Of a stretch of 64,000 bases of DNA, positions 26,729-34,390 are shown in pieces. The notes beneath the pieces are model-generated. The model worked only from the letters and a program-made list of their open reading frames with translations, was not told the DNA's origin and did not search any database. Location: positions 1 through 64,000 of the forward strand of contig JAQGHQ010000090.1 in assembly GCA_028288765.1 (NCBI GenBank), written 5' to 3'. Position 1 is the stretch's first letter. Each line of letters begins with the position of its first letter. The position numbers and the translations under genes are program-made. The DNA is from Gemmataceae bacterium. GTDB taxonomy: Bacteria > Planctomycetota > Planctomycetia > Gemmatales > Gemmataceae.

Positions 26729-27874
26729 ATGTCTATGCTCATCACCGCCTTGTGCCCGTACTGCCGTGCCGCCGGGTTTCGCGCTCCGGTCAGCGCGACC
26801 GGCATGAGTGTGACCTGCCCGAAATGCAAGAGCAATTTCACGATCGTCCCGTCGAACGATCTTCCGGGCCGGGCTCCCCCCGCGACCGCCTCGCCACTAT
26901 CCGCCCGGCCGACGCCGGCCGGTCCGCAGGCGCCGCCGGTCGAGGAGACCCGGCCGCACCCCGTGACCGCCGACGTGACCGAGCCGTCCCCCGTCGTCCC
27001 GCCCACCCGGGTTCCCGCCCGTTCCCTGGCCGCGACCACCCCCATCGAGTCACCCCAGTTCGAGCCCGGCTTCACGACCGCCCTCGTCGCCGTCATCCTG
27101 TTCGGGCTGGCGATGCTGGCAACCCTGTTCCCGTACGGGCGGCTGATTGCCCTCGGGCTCGCCGGCGTCGGCCTCCTGACCGGCCTCGTGTGCCTGGCCG
27201 CCGAGGGCCGCGCGCAGCTGGTCGGAGCGGCGGCGGCGGTCCTTCACCTCGTGGCGGCAGGGGTACTCCTCCTCGCCCCGAGCTGGCTCGGACTCGACCC
27301 GTGGCGGTCTTCCGTGCCGAACGACGGTCCGAAGGGACCGCATTCGGTCGCGCACGGGACGAGCGAGATCGGCCCGACCGACCGGATCGACGGGGACAAG
27401 GCGGCGTGGGCGTCCGGGGACGTCCGGGTCAGCGTCCGCTCGGGCGGGGTTAACCCGATCGAACTGACCGCCCCGAATGGGGCGAAGCGGCAAACGCGGG
27501 ACGCGGCTCTGCGTATATTGGTTCGGGTCACGAACACCGGCGTCGAGCGGCGGGTCGGGCTTTCCGACTGGGCCGCCGGGGGCAAACCCGACGGCCCACG
27601 CCTGACCGACCCGGCCGGAAAGGTACTCAAGCCGAAGACGTTCGACGCGGGCTGGGAACCGAGCGGCCTCGTGAAATCGGACGGGTTGTTCCCCGGTCAG
27701 TCGGCGGAGATTTCCTTCTGGTATGAACCGCCCGGTCCGGCCACCCCGGCGACACCTCCGGGGCCGGCCAAGGGCCCCCGGGCGGCCCGGGTCGAGTTCC
27801 TCCAGCTCGAATTGCCGGGGGGCGCGGTCGGGAGCCCGGACCCGATCCGGTTCCGCCTACCGGGGCCGTTCTGA
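26729..27874 (+). CDS. Zinc-ribbon multi-TM protein, copy 1 (381 aa)
   Basis: N-terminal zinc ribbon with C9, C12, C30 and C33 (CPYC...CPKC), then a Pro/Ala-rich linker of about 80 residues. Three to four hydrophobic segments follow (about 112-190, including ALVAVILFGLAMLATLFPYG and LIALGLAGVGLLTGLVCLAA). The C-terminal half is a beta-rich extracytoplasmic domain ([24 protein letters not shown]) reminiscent of DUF4352-like Ig folds. It is paralogous over its length to the protein at 29447-30541, and each is followed by a DUF1559 gene. A second ATG lies two codons in. Function unknown; the pairing suggests a role in assembly or regulation of the pilin-like DUF1559 protein. Confidence 0.85.
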   Translation: MSMLITALCPYCRAAGFRAPVSATGMSVTCPKCKSNFTIVPSNDLPGRAPPATASPLSARPTPAGPQAPPVEETRPHPVTADVTEPSPVVPPTRVPARSLAATTPIESPQFEPGFTTALVAVILFGLAMLATLFPYGRLIALGLAGVGLLTGLVCLAAEGRAQLVGAAAAVLHLVAAGVLLLAPSWLGLDPWRSSVPNDGPKGPHSVAHGTSEIGPTDRIDGDKAAWASGDVRVSVRSGGVNPIELTAPNGAKRQTRDAALRILVRVTNTGVERRVGLSDWAAGGKPDGPRLTDPAGKVLKPKTFDAGWEPSGLVKSDGLFPGQSAEISFWYEPPGPATPATPPGPAKGPRAARVEFLQLELPGGAVGSPDPIRFRLPGPF

Positions 27875-27937
27875 CCGGCCGATCGGTCCCGGAAGTCTCG
27901 GTGAGGATCACGGCAGACTCGCCCCAGGAGATGGCTC

Positions 27938-28798
27938 ATGCGCGGCGTGCGGGTTCGAGGAGCGTTCACCCTGATCGAGCTGTTGGTGGTCATCGCCATC
28001 ATCTCGACCCTGATCGGGTTACTGATGCCGGCCGTGCAGAAGGCCCGGGAGGCGGCCAACCGGATCAGCTGTACGAACAACCTGAAGCAGATCGGGTTGG
28101 CCATGCATCACTACGAGAACGTCAGCGAGCGGCTCCCTTCGAGCCGCCTCGGCGCGGGTGCCACCTGGGCGGTCCAGCTCCTGCCGTTCCTCGAGCAGGA
28201 CAACCTGTACCGCCAATGGAACATCGGGTCCGATTACTACAGTCAGAACGTCGTCGCGCGGCAGACGGCGGTCAAGGCGTTCTTCTGCCCGGCCCGGCGG
28301 GCCCCGCCGGCCATGAGCGTCTCCGGGGACATTCCGAGCTGGGACCCGTCGAGGGGCTTCTTCCCGGGGGCGGTCGGCGACTACGCGGCGGTCGTCGACC
28401 GGTCCGGGAGCGACCAGGTCGACCAGACCACCCCGGCCATCCACGGTACATTCCGGAGGGACCTCGGGTTCCGGTTCGCGGATATTACCGACGGTTTGAG
28501 TAACACACTGCTCGTCGGGGAGAAGCACGTCCCCCAGGGCAAAGACGGCGTCGGCTGGTGGGACTGCTCGATGTACAATGGGGACTATCCCCAGTGCTCG
28601 TGCCGGGCGGCGTCGCGGCTCTACCCGCTGACGACCAACCCGTCGGACACGGGCTGGAAGTTCGGCAGCCGGCATACCGGGACCGTCCTGTTCTGCTTCG
28701 CCGACGGCCGGGTGCAACGGGTCCCCGAGACGATCAACCCGTACACCCTCGAACTGCTCGGGATGCGGGATGACGGACAGGTGATCCCCGACTACTGA
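27938..28798 (+). CDS. DUF1559 pseudopilin-like protein, copy 1 (286 aa)
   Basis: The N-terminus [26 protein letters not shown] is a type IV pilin/pseudopilin leader: cleavage before F, Glu at +5, followed by one long hydrophobic helix. [24 protein letters not shown] is the DUF1559 signature that follows. The C-terminus has the conserved FADGRVQ and IPDY end. Planctomycete genomes carry large numbers of these proteins; they are thought to be exported through a type II secretion/pilus-like system. The gene follows the zinc-ribbon gene after 63 bases and precedes csaA by 19 bases, so the three are probably one operon. Confidence 0.93.
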   Translation: MRGVRVRGAFTLIELLVVIAIISTLIGLLMPAVQKAREAANRISCTNNLKQIGLAMHHYENVSERLPSSRLGAGATWAVQLLPFLEQDNLYRQWNIGSDYYSQNVVARQTAVKAFFCPARRAPPAMSVSGDIPSWDPSRGFFPGAVGDYAAVVDRSGSDQVDQTTPAIHGTFRRDLGFRFADITDGLSNTLLVGEKHVPQGKDGVGWWDCSMYNGDYPQCSCRAASRLYPLTTNPSDTGWKFGSRHTGTVLFCFADGRVQRVPETINPYTLELLGMRDDGQVIPDY

Positions 28799-28817
28799 CC
28801 CGCCCGGACGAGGGCCG

Positions 28818-29147
28818 ATGGAACCGCTCGACGCATTCGCCGTCCTCGACCTCCGGGTCGGTCGTGTCACCCGGGCAGAGCCGAACGAAGGGGCGCGCAA
28901 ACCCGCGTTCAAGCTCTGGGTCGACTTCGGCCCCCTTGGGGTGAAGACCTCCAGCGCCCAGCTCACCTCCCTGTACACCCCCAAAGACCTCGTCGGCCGG
29001 CTGGTCGTTGCCGCCGTCAACCTTGGCGTCCGGCGGGTAAACGGGTTCGCCTCCGAGGTTCTGGTCCTCGGCCTGCCCGATACAGACGGTCGGGTCGTGC
29101 TGCTCGCCCCCGAGCGGGACGTCCCGCTCGGCGGACGGGTGTTCTGA
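28818..29147 (+). CDS. csaA: CsaA-type tRNA-binding domain protein, 109 aa
   Basis: Single tRNA-binding OB-fold of the EMAP/CsaA type: FAVLDLRVGRVTRAEPNEGARKP at the N-terminus, LGVKTSSAQLTSLY in the middle and the VVAAVNLGVRRVNGFASEVLVLG segment near the end. CsaA is described as a small export-related chaperone in Bacillus; free-standing domains of this kind bind tRNA as dimers. Length matches the family. It is the last gene of the first duplicated block. A deleted copy of the same gene lies at 31525-31578. Confidence 0.92.
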   Translation: MEPLDAFAVLDLRVGRVTRAEPNEGARKPAFKLWVDFGPLGVKTSSAQLTSLYTPKDLVGRLVVAAVNLGVRRVNGFASEVLVLGLPDTDGRVVLLAPERDVPLGGRVF

Positions 29148-29202
29148 CACGTCCTCCCCACCGTCCGCCAGCCCCCCGAAAAGGGCGTATCGACAGGACG
29201 GA

Positions 29203-29307
29203 TGGTGCCCTGCTAATGTTGCACGCCTCGAATTGACTGTGAATTCCGGCGGACACCCCTCTGATTTCGTTGGGAAATCGAGGGTGTGCAACATTAGCAG
29301 GGCACCA
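29203..29307. repeat. Inverted repeat with 22-bp perfect arms
   Basis: Arms 29203-29224 and 29286-29307 are exact reverse complements (core GGTGCCCTGCTAATGTTGCA). Inside the arms, CCTCGAATT and AATCGAGG continue the symmetry imperfectly. It lies in the 299-bp gap between csaA and the second zinc-ribbon gene, at the junction of the two duplicated blocks. The bases after it (29310-29400) are unusually AT-rich and contain a TACAGT box at 29394-29399. Confidence 0.88.
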
Positions 29308-29446
29308 CCACAGGACGAATCGGCGCAAATAAAACGATCAAACACATAATATATATTGCGGGATTTCCTTCTCGACATCCGGGTCTGGCATGGTACAGTC
29401 GGTGCTACGTCGAAACCGACACCATCGCTCCACCGCCAGATCGTCC

Positions 29447-30541
29447 ATGCCGATCACCGCCATTTGCCCGTACTGCTCCGCCGGCGGGGTCCGGGCGCCC
29501 GACCGGGCGGTCGGGCTGAGCGCGACCTGCCCAAAGTGTGGGAGCAACTTCACCATCATCCCTTCGGCTGACCCGCCCCAACCGGCCGGGCGGTCGTCCC
29601 CGGCCGTGCCGCCGTCCTCGCCGGTCGGCGAAACGCGGGCTCACGCCGTGGCCGGCGACGTGACCGAGCCATCCCCGATCCTCCCGCCCGAGTCACGCCC
29701 GTCTGTTCGCCCGGTCGCACCCGTCCAGCTTCCCCCGAGTCCGGCGTCGCCAGCCCTCGGCGGGTTCGCGGTCGCCCTGGTCGGGGTGATCCTGTTCGGG
29801 TTCGCGATGCTGGCGGCACAGGTCCCGCACGGCCGGATGATCGGCATCGGGCTCGGAGGGCTGGGGCTGGTGATCGGGCTCGGGTGCCTGGCGGCCGAGG
29901 GCCGTACGCGTCTCGTCGGGGCGGGCGCGGCGCTGCTGAACCTTGTCGCGGTCGGGCTGCTGCTGTTCGCCCCGGTCTGGCTCGGCCTGGCCCCGTGGCG
30001 GGGAACTGCCCCGGCTGAGGGCTTGAAAGGGCCGCACGCGGTCGGTCATGGGACAGGGATCTCGGCTCCCGCGGAGTGGGTCGATGCCGAAAACGCTTCG
30101 TGGGAAGTGGATGACGTTCGGGTCAGTGTCCGCTCGGCCGTACTCGGGCCGGTTGAACTCATCGGCCCGAACGGACAGAAGCGGCGGACCCGAGAGGACT
30201 ACCTCCAGCTCACCATTCGGGTCGCCAATGAGGGAGCCCGGCGGCGGATCGAATTGACCGGGTGGGCCGCCGGCCGCAGGGTGGAAGGCCTCCGGCTGAC
30301 CGACGCGGCGGGGACGGAACTCAAGCCGAAGACGTTCGAGGCGGAGTGGGGCCTGTGGTCTGGGCCTTCTTCCGACGGCCTGTTCCCCAGCAAATCAGTC
30401 CTCGTGTTACTCGTGTTCGACCCGCCGGCCGGCCGGGTCGGGCCGCTCCACCTCACCCTACCCGGGGCGGCGGTCGGGGTGGATCAGCCGGTCCGGTTCC
30501 AGATCCCCAGGTCGATCGTCACCCGCCAGCGGACCCCGTGA
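29447..30541 (+). CDS. Zinc-ribbon multi-TM protein, copy 2 (364 aa)
   Basis: Same architecture as the protein at 26729-27874: zinc ribbon (ICPYC...[11 protein letters not shown]), Pro-rich linker, hydrophobic segments ([57 protein letters not shown]) and a C-terminal beta domain ([24 protein letters not shown]). ATG 29447 aligns exactly with the start of copy 1 ([10 protein letters not shown] versus MLITALCPYC). The divergence between copies is large enough that the duplication is not recent. It is followed after 44 bases by a DUF1559 gene that carries an in-frame stop. Confidence 0.85.
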   Translation: MPITAICPYCSAGGVRAPDRAVGLSATCPKCGSNFTIIPSADPPQPAGRSSPAVPPSSPVGETRAHAVAGDVTEPSPILPPESRPSVRPVAPVQLPPSPASPALGGFAVALVGVILFGFAMLAAQVPHGRMIGIGLGGLGLVIGLGCLAAEGRTRLVGAGAALLNLVAVGLLLFAPVWLGLAPWRGTAPAEGLKGPHAVGHGTGISAPAEWVDAENASWEVDDVRVSVRSAVLGPVELIGPNGQKRRTREDYLQLTIRVANEGARRRIELTGWAAGRRVEGLRLTDAAGTELKPKTFEAEWGLWSGPSSDGLFPSKSVLVLLVFDPPAGRVGPLHLTLPGAAVGVDQPVRFQIPRSIVTRQRTP

Positions 30542-30585
30542 CCCGGCGTCGCGGTCGTGGCGGGCCGGTCGAGAGGAGGTGCGGC

Positions 30586-31452
30586 ATGCACGGGGAGTCG
30601 AGGCGGTGGGGGTTCACGCTAATCGAGTTGCTGGTGGTGATCGCCATTATCTCGGTACTGGTGGGACTACTCCTGCCGGCGGTACAGAAGGCCCGGGAGG
30701 CGGCCGCCCGCATCAGTTGTGCGAACAACCTCAAGCAGATCGGGTTGGCTCTGCACCAGTACGAGGGCGTCAACGGGTCCCTGCCCCCGAGCGCGCTCGA
30801 ACGCGGTCGGGCCACCTGGGCGGTGCTCATCCTGCCCTACCTGGAGCAGGACAACCTGTACCACCGGTGGGCCCTGCCCCGGTCGTACTACGAGCAAACC
30901 GCGGGCGCCCGGGAAACCGCCGTGAAGAGCTACTTTTGCCCGTCCCGGCGAACGGCGACCGGGCCGCCCCCGGTGAGCGTGTCCGGGGACACGCCGGCCG
31001 ACGGCCCCGGGGTCGTCAACTACCCGGGGGCCCTGGGAGACTACGCCGTCGTCGTCGACCCGACCGGCCACGACGAACCGATGGAGACTTGACCGGAGAT
31101 GCGTGGTCCGTTCCAGTTGGGAACGGGAAAACGGTTCGCGGATTTCACCGACGGGCTGAGCAATGTGATCTGGGTCGGTGAAAAGCAGGTCGCACTGACC
31201 CAACAGGGCGTCGGCTGGTCTGACTGTTCGACGTATAATGGGGACTATCCCACGTGCTGGGGTCGGGGGGTTACGACCGGCCTTACGACCAACCCGCGGG
31301 ATACGGGGATTAAATTCGGGAGCCGGCACACCGGGGTCGTCCAGTTTTGCTTCGGCGACGGCCGGGTTCGATCGCTCCCCGTCTCGATCGACCCGTACAC
31401 GCTTACGCTGCTCGGCACTCGGGGGCACGGACAGGTGATCCCCGATTACTGA
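30586..31452 (+). pseudogene. DUF1559 protein, copy 2, interrupted by an in-frame TGA
   Basis: A good AGGAGGTG ribosome-binding site precedes ATG 30586. The first 168 codons encode the pilin-like leader ([15 protein letters not shown]), the DUF1559 signature and the [15 protein letters not shown] region. A TGA at 31090-31092 stops the frame. Six bases later, at 31099, the same frame continues with ATG and 117 more codons that complete the family, ending in GQVIPDY. Aligned with copy 1, no base is gained or lost; the TGA replaces a Thr codon (…DQTTPAIHG versus …MET-stop-PEMRG). So this is a point-type interruption, not a frameshift. Options are a decayed gene, stop readthrough, restart at ATG 31099, or a sequence error. 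Confidence 0.82.
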
Positions 31453-31474
31453 CCGCCACGGTTCTGATACTGAG

Positions 31475-31505
31475 ACCGGCCGCGGGGGTAGCTCCCGCGG
31501 CCGGT
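31475..31505 (+). terminator. Hairpin after DUF1559 copy 2
   Basis: ACCGGCCGCGGG (31475-31486) pairs with CCCGCGGCCGGT (31494-31505) around a 7-base loop. It is a 12-bp perfect GC stem 23 bases after the stop, without a T-run. It may terminate or stabilise the mRNA. Confidence 0.55.
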
Positions 31506-31524
31506 TGCCATTCGGGGAGGGCCA

Positions 31525-31578
31525 ATGGAACTGCTCGCCCCCGAGCAGGACGGCGCGCTCGGCGGACGGGCGTTCTGA
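31525..31578 (+). pseudogene. csaA: Internally deleted csaA remnant (17 codons)
   Basis: The sequence starts like csaA (GAGGGCC-ATGGAA-CTGCTCG against GAGGGCC-ATGGAA-CCGCTCG) and then continues with the last 15 codons of csaA (LLAPEQDGALGGRAF against LLAPERDVPLGGRVF), sharing the TGACACG after the stop. Everything between is missing, about 276 bases. The join falls on a near-identical CCGCTCG/CTGCTCG pair present at both ends in the intact gene, which suggests deletion between short direct repeats. It lies where csaA should be in the second duplicated block. Confidence 0.85.
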
Positions 31579-31746
31579 CACGACCCGCGTGCCAACCCCA
31601 CTCAGGGGGGAAGAGAACGCTGGCACCCACGACTCAAACTTTCAAACTCGCACGAACACAACATCGCGGGTTTGACTTCACCGTCCAGCCCGGCTAATCT
31701 GCACTCGAGCCTACCGCCGCGCCCCGCCTTCGTCGGAGCCCTTCAG

Positions 31747-33144
31747 ATGCCCGCCCATCCGGCCCCCTGCCCCGGCCCCGACCGCCGGGATGTGCTGCGT
31801 TTCGGTTCGGTCGCCCTGGCGTCTGCCGCCCTCGGCCCGATCGTCTCGTACCGGTCGAAGGGGCTCGCGGCCGAGGCCGCACGAACGTCGAACGACCCGG
31901 CTGTGATCTTCGTCTGGCTACCTGGCGGTCCGCCGCACCAGGACACCTTCGACATGAAGCCGGACGCCCCGGCCGAGTACCGCGGGGCATTCAAACCGAT
32001 CCGGACGAACGTCTCCGGGATCGACGTCTGTGAACACCTCCCTCACCTCGCCAAAGTCGCCGACAAGTTCTCGGTCATCCGGTCCATCGCCCACACGTTC
32101 GCCGACCACGGCGGCGGGCACAAGCGGTTCCTGACCGGCCGCGACCCGCTCCAGCCGGCCGGGTTCGTCAACGACACCCCGATGGTCGGGTCGATGGCCG
32201 CCGAGGCACTCAAGGGGAAGCACGCGGCCGTCCCGAACTACATCTGCGGCATGGACGGCGGGCGACAGGGGATCGACGTATTCAGCTTCGGGTCGGCGTA
32301 CCTCGGCCCGCAGACGCACCCGTTCATGATCGCCGGCGACCCGGCCGACGCGCGGTTCGAGATCCGGAACCTCTCGCCCGTGGCGGGGACCGAGGGGAAA
32401 TTGCCCGACCGGCTGGACCTCCTGCGGACGCTGGACCGGCCGCTCGCGGGCACCGACCCCGCCGGGACCGCGGCCGGGATGGACGTGATCCGCGGGCGGG
32501 CGGTGGAGCTCATCACCACCGGGACGGCCCGGGGCGCGTTCGACCTGTCGAAGGAATCGCCGAAGGTCCGCGACCGGTACGGAATGCACCGGTACGGGCA
32601 GCGGGCGCTGCTCGCCCGGCGACTGGTCGAGCACGGGGCGAGCTGGGTGACGATGGTGATGGAGAACGCGACCCCGCCGGGGGCCTCGCTCAAGGAGAAC
32701 CACACCTACAACTGGGACTCGCACGCGGTCAACTGCCACATCTTCGAGGACACGCGGTACAAGCTGGGGTTCCTGGACCAGGCCATCTCGGCGCTGATCG
32801 AGGACCTGTACGCCCGCGGGCTGGACCGGCGGGTGCTCCTGGTGGTGACCGGGGAGTTCGGGCGGACCCCGAAACTGGAGTACGCGAAGGACCGGCCGGG
32901 TCGTGACCACTGGCCGCAGGCGATGAGCATTCTGGTGAGCGGGGCGTGCAAGACCGGCGTCGTGGTCGGGAGCACGACGGCGCGGGCGGAAACACCCAAG
33001 GACCGGCCGATGACCCCGAACGACCTGTGGGCGACGGTGTTCAGGCACCTCGACATCGACTACAACCGCACGTCCTTCCTCGACGGCACCGGCCGCCCGA
33101 TGCCGATGCTCCCGTACGGCGAGGTGATCGGGGAGCTGGTGTGA
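31747..33144 (+). CDS. DUF1501 domain protein, Tat-exported (465 aa)
   Basis: The N-terminus carries a twin-arginine leader (DRRDVLRFGSVALASAALG). Typical DUF1501 features follow: VIFVWLPGGPPHQDTFDMKP, FSVIRSIAHTFADHGGGH and, near the end, VLLVVTGEFGRTPKLE with RDHWPQAMSILVSG. The family is related to the alkaline phosphatase/sulfatase fold. In planctomycetes DUF1501 genes usually pair with a DUF1549/DUF1553 cytochrome-type gene; here it is alone. ATG 31747 is chosen because the Tat leader follows; the frame reaches 25 codons further upstream. TAATCT at 31695-31700 is a possible -10 box. Its last 60 bases have been copied downstream, next to a REP element. Confidence 0.92.
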   Translation: MPAHPAPCPGPDRRDVLRFGSVALASAALGPIVSYRSKGLAAEAARTSNDPAVIFVWLPGGPPHQDTFDMKPDAPAEYRGAFKPIRTNVSGIDVCEHLPHLAKVADKFSVIRSIAHTFADHGGGHKRFLTGRDPLQPAGFVNDTPMVGSMAAEALKGKHAAVPNYICGMDGGRQGIDVFSFGSAYLGPQTHPFMIAGDPADARFEIRNLSPVAGTEGKLPDRLDLLRTLDRPLAGTDPAGTAAGMDVIRGRAVELITTGTARGAFDLSKESPKVRDRYGMHRYGQRALLARRLVEHGASWVTMVMENATPPGASLKENHTYNWDSHAVNCHIFEDTRYKLGFLDQAISALIEDLYARGLDRRVLLVVTGEFGRTPKLEYAKDRPGRDHWPQAMSILVSGACKTGVVVGSTTARAETPKDRPMTPNDLWATVFRHLDIDYNRTSFLDGTGRPMPMLPYGEVIGELV

Positions 33145-33151
33145 CCGTGTC

Positions 33152-33263
33152 TCTTGGCGGGGGCGTGAGCCCCCCGAGGAAGCACGCGACCCGCAGAATA
33201 CCTGTACGCAAGGGTGAGGGGGGAACTTCCTCGGGGGGCTCACGCCCCCGCTCGCCGGGGTGA
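33152..33263. repeat. REP pair (BIME-like) 1
   Basis: Two REP-type palindromes face each other: GGCGGGGGCGTGAGCCCCCC at 33156-33175 and the inverse CGGGGGGCTCACGCCCCCGC ending near 33252. The spacer contains AGAATACCTGTACGC, which recurs inverted in the second pair. It begins 8 bases after the DUF1501 stop. Confidence 0.88.
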
Positions 33264-33337
33264 TCGACCGTATCCTTCCTCGACGGTAGCGGCCGCCCGA
33301 TGCCGATGCACCCGCACGGCGAGGTGATCCATATCTC
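33264..33337 (+). repeat. Duplicated 3' end of the DUF1501 gene
   Basis: Bases 33273-33329 repeat 33073-33129 of the DUF1501 gene at an offset of exactly 200 bases, encoding SFLDGSGRPMPMHPHGEVI against SFLDGTGRPMPMLPYGEVI. The copy lies between two REP pairs and has no start codon of its own. Confidence 0.88.
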
Positions 33338-33491
33338 GTGGCGAGCGGGGGGCGTGAGCCCCCCGAGCAAGCTCATCATGACTGTAACGCGAGGAAAATC
33401 GAGCGAAGCTGACACCCTCGACTTCGCGTACAGGTATTCTCAGAGTTGCGCGATTCCTCGGGGGGCTCATGCCCCCCGCTCGCCGGGGTGA
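33338..33491. repeat. REP pair (BIME-like) 2
   Basis: Left palindrome GCGGGGGGCGTGAGCCCCCC at 33344-33363, right inverse palindrome at 33458-33485, with 90 bases between. The spacer carries GCGTACAGGTATTCT, the inverse of the spacer motif in pair 1, so the two elements are in opposite orientation. It ends 7 bases before the RAYT start codon. Confidence 0.88.
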
Positions 33492-33497
33492 CTGGTC

Positions 33498-34079
33498 GTG
33501 TCTCGATCCTGGTTGCTCACGTCGACCTTTTACGGAAACTGGCTCCCCGGCGACCCACGCGGGTTCGTCTCCCGGGTTCGGGACCAACGGCTCGAAGATG
33601 AAGATACCGTCGTGCGTTTCGAACACGACATTCCCGGGACGGCCTACGACGAAGATTTACCGGGGTTGTGGAGGGCCGCGGCCGGTCAGATGAAGGGCCC
33701 TCGGATCTTGATCGACCACGATCAGGCGCAAGTCTTGTTCGACCAGTTTCAGGAAACAGCGGTGCATCGGTCCTGGTCACTCCAGGCGGTGGCGGCAATG
33801 GAGAACCACGTCCATCTTGTGGTAACCGTCCCGGGCGATCCCGACCCCTCGGACATTCTCGGCGACTTCAAGGGGTACGGGAGCCGCGTGTTGAATCGGC
33901 GATGGGGCAAGCGACCTAACGGAACGTGGTGGACAGAGGGTGGCTCGAAGCGGAAGTTGCCTGATGAACAAGCTGTCGCTGGTGCGGTCGGCTATGTCCT
34001 TCGTCAGCGGGCTCCGTTGCTCGTCTGGGCTCATCCCGACGTGACGCCCGACGAGCGGGGGCGTGAGTTCCCCGAGTGA
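33498..34079 (+). CDS. REP-associated tyrosine transposase (RAYT, Y1/HUH family), 193 aa
   Basis: Single-strand DNA transposase of the IS200/IS605 superfamily that in known systems is linked to REP elements. The HUH motif is H104-V-H106 in ENHVHLVV. Candidate catalytic tyrosines are Y127 (FKGYGSRVLN) and Y166 (VGYVLRQR). Other family-like segments are STFYGNWLPGDPRGFV at the N-terminus and NGTWWTEGGSKR. The start is GTG 33498, just after REP pair 2. The last ten codons (PDERGREFPE) are encoded by a degenerate REP (GACGAGCGGGGGCGTGAG), so the repeat forms part of the protein end. REP palindromes flank the gene on both sides. Confidence 0.87.
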   Translation: MSRSWLLTSTFYGNWLPGDPRGFVSRVRDQRLEDEDTVVRFEHDIPGTAYDEDLPGLWRAAAGQMKGPRILIDHDQAQVLFDQFQETAVHRSWSLQAVAAMENHVHLVVTVPGDPDPSDILGDFKGYGSRVLNRRWGKRPNGTWWTEGGSKRKLPDEQAVAGAVGYVLRQRAPLLVWAHPDVTPDERGREFPE

Positions 34080-34080
34080 C

Positions 34081-34210
34081 CGAACGGAACGTGGCGGGCG
34101 GAGAATGGCTCGAAGCGAATTTCGCCCGACGAAGGGCTATCTCCGGTGCGATTGCTTACGTCCTTCGGCGACGAGCTGAGTTGCTCGTATGGGCTGATCA
34201 CATCATCAAG
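34081..34210 (+). pseudogene. Duplicated 3' tail of the RAYT gene
   Basis: Bases 34081-34210 are a diverged copy of the RAYT 3' end (about 33916-34047). GAACGGAACGTGGCGGGCGGAG aligns with TAACGGAACGTGGTGGACAGAG, and later CTTACGTCCTTCGGCGACGAGC with CTATGTCCTTCGTCAGCGGGC. The copy has indels that break the frame and has no start. It is followed by a REP palindrome in the same relative position as in the source. Confidence 0.8.
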
Positions 34211-34244
34211 CCCGGCGAGCGGGGGGCGTGAGCCCCCCGAGTGA
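34211..34244 (+). repeat. REP palindrome
   Basis: Full unit with core GCGGGGGGCGTGAGCCCCCC and flanks GGCGA and GAGTGA. It follows the RAYT tail remnant. Confidence 0.85.
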
Positions 34245-34296
34245 TACTTCGATTTAGGTGGAACACCGAGGTCAACTCAAGGGCTCACACCACGGT

Positions 34297-34326
34297 CACT
34301 CGGGGGGCTCACGCCCTCAGCTCGCC
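34297..34326 (-). repeat. REP palindrome, inverted
   Basis: CACTCGGGGGGCTCACGCCC followed by TCAGCTCGCC, inverse to the unit at 34211. One arm is degenerate. Confidence 0.82.
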
Positions 34327-34358
34327 AAGACGTCACCCGCCTGACCCTCGGATGTGCG

Positions 34359-34390
34359 TCACTCGGGGGGCTCACGCCTCCCGCTCGCCC
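34359..34390 (-). repeat. REP palindrome overlapping the scpA stop
   Basis: TCACTCGGGGGGCTCACGCC followed by TCCCGCTCGCC. Its inner half forms the last six codons and the stop of scpA (34372), so the element invades the gene end. Confidence 0.85.

Noticed and set aside
33152-34390. CRISPR array from repeated short palindromes
   Set aside because: Units alternate in orientation and spacing is irregular; the RAYT explains them as REP elements.
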